Part shown: piece after piece, positions 57,009 to 64,000 of the stretch
Layout: every line of letters begins with the position of its first letter
How positions within the stretch are numbered: position 1 is the stretch's first letter
Origin: Bacillus sp. SORGH_AS_0510
Lineage (GTDB): Bacteria > Bacillota > Bacilli > Bacillales > Cytobacillaceae
Direction: 5' to 3'
NCBI RefSeq assembly: GCF_030818775.1
Contig: NZ_JAUTAU010000001.1
Coordinates: 2,670,001 to 2,734,000 of the forward strand
DNA: 64,000 nucleotides
Position numbers and translations under genes: made by a program
The notes under the pieces: generated by a model
The model's database searches: none
Told to the model about the DNA's origin: nothing
The model's input: the letters and a program-made list of their open reading frames with translations, nothing else

Positions 57009-57038
57009 TGTACATTCTTATACAATCATTTCTGTACA
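57009..57038. repeat. Right terminal inverted repeat of the IS21-family element
   Basis: Read inward on the reverse strand it starts TGTACAGAAATGATTG and ends AAGAATGTACA, mirroring the left end. Confidence 0.85.
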
Positions 57039-57146
57039 TATTAAAATTAGCATTTATAGGCAGCGTAAATGACAGTCTATTTTACTCAGAAATCAACATG
57101 AAGAAGAGTATCTGAATAAATTGTATATGCGCTCTTTTGCTCAAAA

Positions 57147-58195
57147 CGACCGAAGCCCTGATTTTCTTAACGCTTCAGTCGTTATGAACTCGTCTCAACG
57201 ACCGGAGCCCTGATTTTTTTACCCCTTCGGTCGTTATGAACCCTTCTAATCGACCGAAGCTCTGATTTTTTTAGCCCTTCAGTCGTTATGAACCCTTCTA
57301 ATCGACCGGAGACCTGTTTTTTTTACCCCTTCGGTCGTTATGAACCCTTCTAATCGACCGAAGTCCTGTTTTTTTTACCCCTTCGGTCGTTATGAACCCT
57401 TCTAAAGAACCGAAGCCCTGATTTTTTTACCCCTTCGGTCGTTATGAACCCTTCTAATCGACCGGAGTCCTGATTTTTTTACCCCTTCGGTCGTTATGAA
57501 CCCTTCTAATCGACCGAACTCCTGATTTTTTTAGCCCTTCAGTCGTTATGAACCCTTCTAATCGACCGGAGACCTGTTTTTTTTACCCCTTCGGTCGTTA
57601 TGAACCCTTCTAATCGACCGAAGCTCTGATTTTTTTAGCCCTTCAGTCGTTATGAACCCTTCTAATCGACCGGAGCCCTGATTTTTTTAACGCTTCAGTC
57701 GTTATGAACCCTTCTAATCGACCGGAGCTCTGATTTTTTTACCCCTTCAGTCGTTATGAACCCTTCTAAACGACCGAAGACCTGATTTTTTTAGCCCTTC
57801 AGTCGTTATGAACCCTTCTAATCGACCGTAGCTCTGATTTTTTTACCCCTTCGGTCGTTATGAACCCTTCTAATCGACCGGAGCCCTGATTTTTTTAACG
57901 CTTCAGTCGTTATGAACCCTTCTAATCGACCGGAGTCCTGTTTTTTCTACCCCTTCAGTCGTTATGAACCCTTCTAATCGACCGGAGCCCTGATTTTTTT
58001 AAAGCTTCAGTCGTTATGAACCCTTCTAAACGACCGAAGCCCTGATTGTTTTACCCCTTCGGTCGTTATGAACCCTTCTAAACGACCGAAGACCTGATTT
58101 TTTTACCCCTTCGGTCGTTATGAACCCTTCTAATCGACCGAAGACCTGATTTTTTTACCGCTTCGGTCGTTATGAACTCGTCTCAACGACCGAAG
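57147..58195. repeat. Tandem array of a 52-bp hairpin unit, 20 full copies plus a partial one
   Basis: Copies start every 52 bp from 57147 to 58187 without one indel. Each has a left arm CGACCGRAG, a 17-nt A-loop containing CTGATTTTTTTA, a right arm CTTCRGTCG and a 17-nt spacer TTATGAACCCTTCTAAT. Arms therefore alternate in orientation every 26 bp. Copies 3/10, 4/9 and 11/15 are identical; others differ at a few positions. The spacers after copies 1 and 20 share a variant (ACTCGTCTCAA) not seen inside. 52 is not a multiple of three and no long frame crosses it, so it is not coding. It is not a CRISPR because the spacers are the same. Confidence 0.95.
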
Positions 58196-58597
58196 CTCTA
58201 ATTTTCCTTCCCCTTCTCTCATTAACCTCTAATTCGAACTTATTTTGGCATTCTAAATGACATCTAAATTGACACGAATTTTCAATGTACAATATGTATT
58301 GTCACTCAAAAAACACTTTAATATTGGACTGTCAATACTAAAAGAAATTGACATTAAACCTTGATATAACAACAAAAATGGCATGTGTCAATTTACATGC
58401 CATTTCTTCTGTCAATTTGTCCTTTATTATGCCCATTGAATATATATATAGGTAAATATTTAACATCATAATATGTGTCAAGCTTCACTAGTTCTACAAA
58501 TGAAAATTATTAATTTCATTGAAAATTCACATTGATCATGTATAATTCATAGTATAACTATAGGAATTAAATGAAATAGGCGGTAGGAGGTCGACTA
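58196..58597. other. AT-rich intergenic region with repeated TGTCAAT/ATTGACA words
   Basis: No gene is visible between the 52-bp array and the small CPKC protein. ATTGACA, TGTCAAT or one-mismatch forms occur about seven times between 58270 and 58480, in both orientations. A 10-bp hairpin AAATGGCATG/CATGCCATTT lies at about 58378-58407 and could terminate transcription leaving the array. A GTATAACTATAG string near 58552 may be part of a promoter for the next gene. Confidence 0.45.
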
Positions 58598-58774
58598 ATG
58601 CGCTTTCTAAAGAATCTCTTTGTTGAACATTGTCCTAAATGTAATAAGGTGTTAGACACTAAACATTCCAATACCCTAAAATCAATTATCATAAAATCAT
58701 GTCCAGAGCAACATTTCCAAAAGGAATTTCATCCAGCTTTAGAGACCTACATTGAAACACATAGGGTATCATAA
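58598..58774 (+). CDS. Small protein with a CPKC motif, unknown function
   Basis: The 58-residue product MRFLKNLFVEHCPKCNKVLD... has a CPKC knuckle plus one further Cys (KSCPEQHF) and several His residues, suggesting metal binding. AGGAGGTCGACTA gives an excellent ribosome site for ATG 58598. It is followed directly by a strong terminator. No family is recognised. It is shorter than common length cut-offs. Confidence 0.7.
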   Translation: MRFLKNLFVEHCPKCNKVLDTKHSNTLKSIIIKSCPEQHFQKEFHPALETYIETHRVS

Positions 58775-58794
58775 ATTAGATTTTTAAAGAATAA

Positions 58795-58832
58795 AAACCA
58801 GAACGATTTTTGTCTCGTTCTGGTTTTTTATG
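58795..58832. terminator. Bidirectional terminator
   Basis: The stem AAACCAGAACGA/TCGTTCTGGTTT is followed by TTTTTT on plus and serves the convergent Ktr gene on minus. Confidence 0.88.
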
Positions 58833-58848
58833 TTGAATTTTATTCACA

Positions 58849-60195
58849 TTATCCAATTAAGATTTTTTCTTCTGCATATCTTACCTTTGATTCAGGACGA
58901 TTGGACATAAGCGCAAATGCCATCGTTAATGGGCCAATCCTTCCAATAAACATAAGTATTGTAATAAGTATCTTCCCTATCGGCGAGAGGTCTCCAGTTA
59001 ACCCTGCCGATAACCCCACCGTACCAAAGGCAGAAATGGTTTCAAACAAAATCTTTTCCATTGGTGCCTTTTCAGTAAAGGTTAATAAAAAGAAAATAAC
59101 AAAAATAAAAATAATTGCAGTAACCGCAATAGACAATGATTTGTTAACCAATCTCCAGGAAATCCGTCTCCTAAAAATATTAACATCCTCTCTATTTGTC
59201 AAAACTGACCAAAATGCTAACATAATGATCGCAAAGGTCGTCACCTTTATCCCTCCGCCTGTGGATCCTGATGATGCACCAATAAACATGAGAGCCATCA
59301 TGAACACTAAGGATGATAAAGTCATTTGACCAATATCAATTGTATTAAAACCAGCTGTTCGTGTTACAACACCTTGGAAATATGATGCCCATAATTTCCC
59401 ATCTAAACTAAGTTTTCCAATGGTATGAGGATTTTTATACTCTGAAATCAAGATTACCAGGAAACCAGCCACATTAAGAATCAATGTCACAAGTAAAGCA
59501 ATTTTTGAGTGAAGAGACAACTTTCGTAATGACCTTTTTTGCCACACTTCTAAAATAACAGTAAATCCGATACCACCAATAATAAATAACAAGGTAATAG
59601 CTAAATTTACAGTTGGATCACTCACCCATTTACTAAGATTATCAGATTCAAGGCCAAACCCAGCATTATTAAAAGCAGAGATGGAGTGAAAAATGCCATA
59701 GTAAATCGCTTTACTCCAAGGCATTTCAAACGACCATCGGATGGCCAAAGCAGTGGCACCAAGAATTTCAACGATCAATGTTATGACAATTATTTTTCGA
59801 ACAAGTTGAACTACACCAGAAAGTGTGAATAGATTTAATGAATCCTGTAGAAGCAATCTCTCTTTCAAGCCAATTTTCTTACCTAAAATAATAAACATTA
59901 ATATGCCAGTCGTCATAAATCCCCAACCGCCAACTTGTATAAGAAAGAGGAGAACGATTTGTCCGAATAACGTAAATGTGGTACCTGTATCTACAACCGC
60001 TAAGCCTGTTACACACACTGCCGAGGTTGCTTCAAAAAGAGCATCTATGAAGTGAAGTCCTCGACCTTCTTCATAGGTCGATATAGGAAGCATCAGCAGG
60101 ATTGTGCCCAGGACAATTAAGGCTGCAAACCCTATTGCCAGTATTTGCGCAGGATGTAATTTTATCAGATTACCCCTTTTTTTAAATAAATTCAC
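58849..60195 (-). CDS. KtrB/KtrD-like potassium channel subunit
   Basis: The roughly 448-residue membrane protein has the four pore loops of the Trk/Ktr superfamily: SAVCVTGLAVVDTG, SISAFNNAGFGLES, VVTRTAGFNTIDIG and SAFGTVGLSAGLTG. It also has the gate-loop region GASSGSTGGGIKVTTF. It moves K+ with a cytoplasmic KtrA/KtrC RCK partner, which is not adjacent. This genomic separation is typical of KtrD/KtrC pairs. GTG 60195 is 7 nt from GGAGG; ATG 60198 is an alternative. Confidence 0.9.
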   Translation of the reverse strand: MNLFKKRGNLIKLHPAQILAIGFAALIVLGTILLMLPISTYEEGRGLHFIDALFEATSAVCVTGLAVVDTGTTFTLFGQIVLLFLIQVGGWGFMTTGILMFIILGKKIGLKERLLLQDSLNLFTLSGVVQLVRKIIVITLIVEILGATALAIRWSFEMPWSKAIYYGIFHSISAFNNAGFGLESDNLSKWVSDPTVNLAITLLFIIGGIGFTVILEVWQKRSLRKLSLHSKIALLVTLILNVAGFLVILISEYKNPHTIGKLSLDGKLWASYFQGVVTRTAGFNTIDIGQMTLSSLVFMMALMFIGASSGSTGGGIKVTTFAIIMLAFWSVLTNREDVNIFRRRISWRLVNKSLSIAVTAIIFIFVIFFLLTFTEKAPMEKILFETISAFGTVGLSAGLTGDLSPIGKILITILMFIGRIGPLTMAFALMSNRPESKVRYAEEKILIG

Positions 60196-60396
60196 CATTT
60201 CGCCTCCATCCATTCCACTTAGATCGGTTTACTACCCTTTTATTGTTGCGGTATAAAAGGACTGTTAACACTATAATTACCTCATTTCCAATATGTATCA
60301 AACTTGGTAACGTCAAATATAATTACGAATCATATCTTACTATTACAAGAATTATTTGTAAATAAAATGTTTGCTTGTCAAGCACTAGGACAAAAA

Positions 60397-60436
60397 AATA
60401 AGACTGACTCTTTTATTTTGAGTCAGTCTTATTTTA
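60397..60436 (-). terminator. Terminator of the CNNM/CBS gene
   Basis: The perfect stem AATAAGACTGACTC/GAGTCAGTCTTATT precedes a U-rich stretch on the reverse strand, just beyond the stop. Confidence 0.85.
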
Positions 60437-60437
60437 T

Positions 60438-61745
60438 TTAAGCATATGATTCTTGGTTAATTTTTAGAATTTGTAAGGATTTAATATGATAGCCATCAAT
60501 TTCAATGACTTTAAATTCATAATTGTTATATTGTACTGTATCCCCTTCGATCACATCAATTTTCTCTGACATAATCCAGCCACCAATGGTATCCATATCT
60601 GTATTTTCAATATCTAAACCAAATAAATCATTAATTTCATCTATAAGAACTTTTCCATCAACAATGGTTTTTGTTTCACTAATTTTATTAATGTCTGGTA
60701 CTTCATCCGCATCGAATTCATCACGGATTTCTCCGACAATTTCTTCTAAAATATCTTCAACTGTTACTAATCCTGCAGTACCTCCATATTCATCCATTAA
60801 GATGGCCATATGGACGCGTTCCTTTTGCATCTTAACCAACAGGTCATGAATAGGAATGGATTCAATGACTTGAATGACTGGTCGAACATACTCAGCAATA
60901 GATGTTTCTACATTTTTACCTTTTATATATTCAGTAAAAACCTCTTTCATGTTCACCATACCAATGATATTGTCCTTTTCACCATCAATGACGGGGTATC
61001 TTGTATAATTTTCTTCAGTCACAATTTGTAGACATTCATCTAATGATTGTGAGATATCAAACGCCACTATTTCAGTTCTTGGAACCATAATTTCATTTGC
61101 ATGTCGATCATCAAATTCAAATATATTATTTACATATTTATACTCAGATTGATTAATTTCACCGCTCTTATAGCTTTCTGAAATGATTAGCTGTAGTTCT
61201 TCTTCAGAGTGAGCTATTTCATGTTCTGAAGCTGGCTTTAAACCAAATATTCCTGTAACCATACGTGCGGAACCATTCAATGCTTTGATGAAAGGATACA
61301 TAATTTTATAAAACAGAATCATAGGTTTTGCAAATGTTAAGGTAACAGCCTCTGCTTTTTGAATAGCAATTGTCTTAGGAGCCAATTCCCCCACTACCAC
61401 GTGAATAAATGTAACAGATGCAAAGGCAAGGACAAATGACATAACTCCTGAAACGGACTCAGGTAAGTTCAAATGCACAAAAAGCGGGTGCAGAATATGT
61501 TCCACAGTAGGTTCGCCCAACCAACCCAATCCTAATGCTGTTACTGTAATTCCCAATTGGCAGGCTGAAAGATATTCGTCTAAATTTGAAACAATCGTTT
61601 TCGCAGCAATCGCGTTTTTGTTGCCTTCAGCAACAAGCTGGTCAATTCGTGAACCCCGTATTTTAACAATAGCAAACTCGTAAGACACGAAAAATGCTGT
61701 AAAAGCAATTAAAATTGCTATTATTATAAGATTACCAATAATCAA
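60438..61745 (-). CDS. CNNM/CBS-domain transporter (HlyC/CorC family)
   Basis: The 435-residue protein has a CNNM (DUF21) membrane domain (about 1-180, [28 protein letters not shown]). A CBS pair follows (about 200-345, [52 protein letters not shown]), then a CorC-HlyC C-terminal domain. Bacillus relatives (MpfA/YhdP, YugS, YrkA, YqhB) include Mg2+ exporters. TTG 61745 has an AAGGAG site that is buried in an inverted repeat, suggesting translational control. Confidence 0.88.
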   Translation of the reverse strand: MIIGNLIIIAILIAFTAFFVSYEFAIVKIRGSRIDQLVAEGNKNAIAAKTIVSNLDEYLSACQLGITVTALGLGWLGEPTVEHILHPLFVHLNLPESVSGVMSFVLAFASVTFIHVVVGELAPKTIAIQKAEAVTLTFAKPMILFYKIMYPFIKALNGSARMVTGIFGLKPASEHEIAHSEEELQLIISESYKSGEINQSEYKYVNNIFEFDDRHANEIMVPRTEIVAFDISQSLDECLQIVTEENYTRYPVIDGEKDNIIGMVNMKEVFTEYIKGKNVETSIAEYVRPVIQVIESIPIHDLLVKMQKERVHMAILMDEYGGTAGLVTVEDILEEIVGEIRDEFDADEVPDINKISETKTIVDGKVLIDEINDLFGLDIENTDMDTIGGWIMSEKIDVIEGDTVQYNNYEFKVIEIDGYHIKSLQILKINQESYA

Positions 61746-61750
61746 TGGTC

Positions 61751-61776
61751 TCCTTACTTAAAAGGATAAGTAAGGA
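61751..61776 (-). promoter_or_regulatory. Hairpin sequestering the ribosome site of the CNNM gene
   Basis: TCCTTACTTA and TAAGTAAGGA form a perfect 10-bp inverted repeat with a 6-nt loop. On the transcript the 3' arm contains AAGGA of the AAGGAG site, 6 nt before the TTG start. When folded, the hairpin would hide the site. Confidence 0.6.
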
Positions 61777-61868
61777 TTACACCTCCTGTTTATATAAACT
61801 TAGTTATCTAACAAAAAATTATACCATATTAAACCGTACAGTCAACGTAATGGTTTGAGGATAAAAAT

Positions 61869-61913
61869 CAAAAAGATATAAATCTTCTCCAATTAGGAAA
61901 AAATCTATATCTT
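61869..61913 (-). terminator. Terminator of mapB
   Basis: The stem AAGATATA/TATATCTT with extended imperfect inner pairing lies just beyond the map stop. The reverse strand continues TTTTTGATTTTTA. Confidence 0.7.
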
Positions 61914-61923
61914 ACTGATTTAA

Positions 61924-62688
<765 letters not shown>

Positions 62689-62711
62689 TTACTAGGCTTT
62701 GTTAAACTTGT

Positions 62712-62843
62712 CTGTTGATTTCCTCTCCAGGCGCTTCGCTTTCCGTGGGTGTTTCGGCGAGCCTCCTCGGCCCTCAGGCCTGCGGGGTCTCTACTGAACC
62801 ATACTTTCACAGGAGTCTTTGCACCTTCCGTTCCAATCAACAG
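62712..62843. repeat. Dispersed Bacillus GC-rich repeat with CTGTTGATT ends
   Basis: The segment is bounded by inverted CTGTTGATT/AATCAACAG. It contains CGCTTTCCGTGGGTG, GAGCCTCCTCGG, TGCGGGGTCTC and GGAGTCTTTGCACCTTCCG. From memory this is a family of short non-coding repeats scattered in many Bacillaceae genomes. It is visibly richer in GC than its surroundings. No gene is called across it. Confidence 0.65.
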
Positions 62844-62973
62844 GGGATAAAAATCAACGCTGTTCTTTAACATAGCCTTTTACTAAAAAAACTCCATTCT
62901 TAGATTGTACCTATACTCATACAAAAATCCAAGTAAGTTAATCTTTTGTTAACTTTTTGTTTGCTGCTTTCTA

Positions 62974-64000
62974 CTAAGAAAGTTTCCAAAGAAGGGAACG
63001 TCGATAAAAGATAAAAATAATCATGTTAATGATAGCTGAGCTAATAAAAATAGAAGATGTTCCCCACCAACTAATCATCCATCCAGAAAAGAGCATAGTA
63101 ACGGGCATTCCTATCCTAAACAAAGAGCCTGTTAACCCACCAATTCTTCCCATAAATTCAGAAGGTGTCTGTTCATGCCTAAAAGTATAGGCACAAATAA
63201 TATAGATCGTGGTGGAAAAACCGTTTAGTAATAAACAAAGAGCAAATACAATAAGGTTATTTGTAAAATAAAGACCAAAATAAGCAATAGAATTTCCGAT
63301 AATTGCAAGTCCAAAAAGGACACCAAGTTTTAATCTTATTCTAAATCTATTAATAGTTAGACTTGCGATTAATCCGCCAACACCTGCAGCGGATAAAGTA
63401 ATGGAAAGAATGGAGTTTGAAAGGTGTAAATCTGCTGTACCGAAAATCAAAACCGTATTACTTACAACAATCATTGTACAATTGATGAATACGATAAAAA
63501 TAGTCATGGTTTTGAGTGCTTTATTTTTCTTGAAAACATCCCATCCTTCTTTAAAATCAAACCAAAATGAGGCTTTACTTCCCTTTTTCACTGGTTCAGT
63601 TACCGAGAGATTCATTAATAGTAGATAGGCTAAAAAGTATAAAAAGACTGTTATGAGCAAACCCTGTGTCTTATTGGCAAATAATAGGACACCCCCCAAG
63701 AAGACAGGACCCATAATGCCGACAAATGTCTCAATAAATGAAAATTTTGCGTTTGCACTTGTCAATAAAGGAAGAGGAACGCTAAATTTAATTAAGCTAA
63801 CCTGGGTATTAAAAAACCCATAATTCAATGTCATTAAAATAAACCCGAATAAATAAAAGATAATTGGTGCGTATAAGTGGACGCCGAACATCCCATACAT
63901 ACATAGTAAAACAACGGCTTGAATGATAATCATCCACATCGCCCATTTCTTTTTATTTACTCGGTCAACAATAATGCCAACAATAATGCCAAAAAACAAG
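62974..64000 (-). CDS. MFS transporter, N-terminus outside the window (partial)
   Basis: The visible 341 residues are the C-terminal part of a major facilitator protein, with about ten membrane helices. They include an early GIIVGIIVDRVNKKKWAMW (motif A-like), AGVGGLIASLTINRFRIRL and GRIGGLTGSLFRIGMPVTML. It resembles the macrolide/enterobactin-type exporters (MFS_3 group). The substrate is unknown. The gene continues past position 64000. Confidence 0.8.
   Translation of the reverse strand, partial: LFFGIIVGIIVDRVNKKKWAMWMIIIQAVVLLCMYGMFGVHLYAPIIFYLFGFILMTLNYGFFNTQVSLIKFSVPLPLLTSANAKFSFIETFVGIMGPVFLGGVLLFANKTQGLLITVFLYFLAYLLLMNLSVTEPVKKGSKASFWFDFKEGWDVFKKNKALKTMTIFIVFINCTMIVVSNTVLIFGTADLHLSNSILSITLSAAGVGGLIASLTINRFRIRLKLGVLFGLAIIGNSIAYFGLYFTNNLIVFALCLLLNGFSTTIYIICAYTFRHEQTPSEFMGRIGGLTGSLFRIGMPVTMLFSGWMISWWGTSSIFISSAIINMIIFIFYRRSLLWKLS

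Larger units (their letters stand above)
54898..57038. mobile_element. IS21-family insertion sequence, complete
   Basis: The 2141-bp element has near-identical terminal inverted repeats and overlapping istA and istB genes, both apparently intact. I see no matching target-site duplication: the left flank ends CTAAG and the right begins TTAAA beyond the extended TA. Partly similar flanking sequences (GGCAGCGTGTAAATG and GGCAGCGTAAATG) lie on the two sides. Confidence 0.92.

Noticed and set aside
57147..58195. CRISPR array
   Set aside because: The sequences between repeated arms are the same in each copy, not unique spacers, and there are no cas genes. The whole 52-bp unit is tandemly repeated.
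61746..61923. M-box or yybP-ykoY riboswitch upstream of the CNNM gene
   Set aside because: The conserved motifs of these classes are absent; only a simple ribosome-site hairpin is seen.

Overview
The window is a low-GC chromosomal segment of an endospore-forming member of the Bacillaceae (Bacillus/Neobacillus type). It carries small acid-soluble spore protein genes (sspN, tlp, sspO, sspP), a GerPA/GerPF-like germination protein, a SpoVK-like double AAA+ ATPase, strong AGGAGG ribosome sites and many U-tailed terminators. Much of the left third is the Bacillus parE-yneT / plsY-yneR-yneQ-yneP-tlp-yneN-citB neighbourhood, read here in inverted and partly rearranged order.

Layout. 1-5.5 kb: the 5' tip of parE, yneT, a degenerate histidine-kinase/GGDEF regulator pair, a GH18 cell-wall hydrolase and plsY. 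5.6-12.5 kb: a small acidic protein, a HesB-like gene with an in-frame UGA, a CapA-like protein, yneR, yneQ, yneP, the AAA+ ATPase, tlp, sspN, an FbpB-like peptide and yneN. 12.7-18.8 kb: a class II aldolase and MtnA-type isomerase pair (probable 5-deoxyribose or methylthioribose phosphate salvage), an SDR protein, an ABC-F ribosome-protection protein with an attenuator leader, and an APH-type kinase. 18.9-26.1 kb: citB, sspO, sspP and the selenocysteine block: selA, a SelW-like CxxU protein and selD. 26.3-33.5 kb: threonine catabolism (kbl-tdh), an acyl-CoA ligase/carboxyltransferase operon and a nitronate monooxygenase. 33.7-39.8 kb: guanine riboswitch with xpt-pbuX, and phnDC with a fused double PhnE. 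40-45.9 kb: a BceRS/BceAB-type peptide-antibiotic detoxification module and an MFS exporter. 46-53.3 kb: glycosyltransferases with manC, probably for a surface or spore polysaccharide. 53.4-58.8 kb: flavohaemoglobin gene with a 3' frameshift, a complete IS21-family element, and a roughly 1-kb array of a 52-bp unit. 58.8-64 kb: KtrB-like K+ channel subunit, CNNM/CBS transporter, methionine aminopeptidase, a dispersed Bacillus repeat and a truncated MFS gene.

Two things stand out. First, three genes here carry an in-frame UGA at a selenocysteine-compatible position (HesB-like, SelW-like, SelD), each with a small stem-loop at bacterial SECIS spacing, and selA lies beside two of them. Ordinary gene calling would miss or truncate all three. 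Second, the 52-bp array at 57.15-58.2 kb has at least 20 exact-period copies without a single indel. Its 9-nt arms alternate in orientation every 26 bp, so each arm can pair with either neighbour. I do not recognise its function.

Coordinates were counted by hand. Starts were chosen from ribosome-site spacing and family length. No database search or folding program was run.
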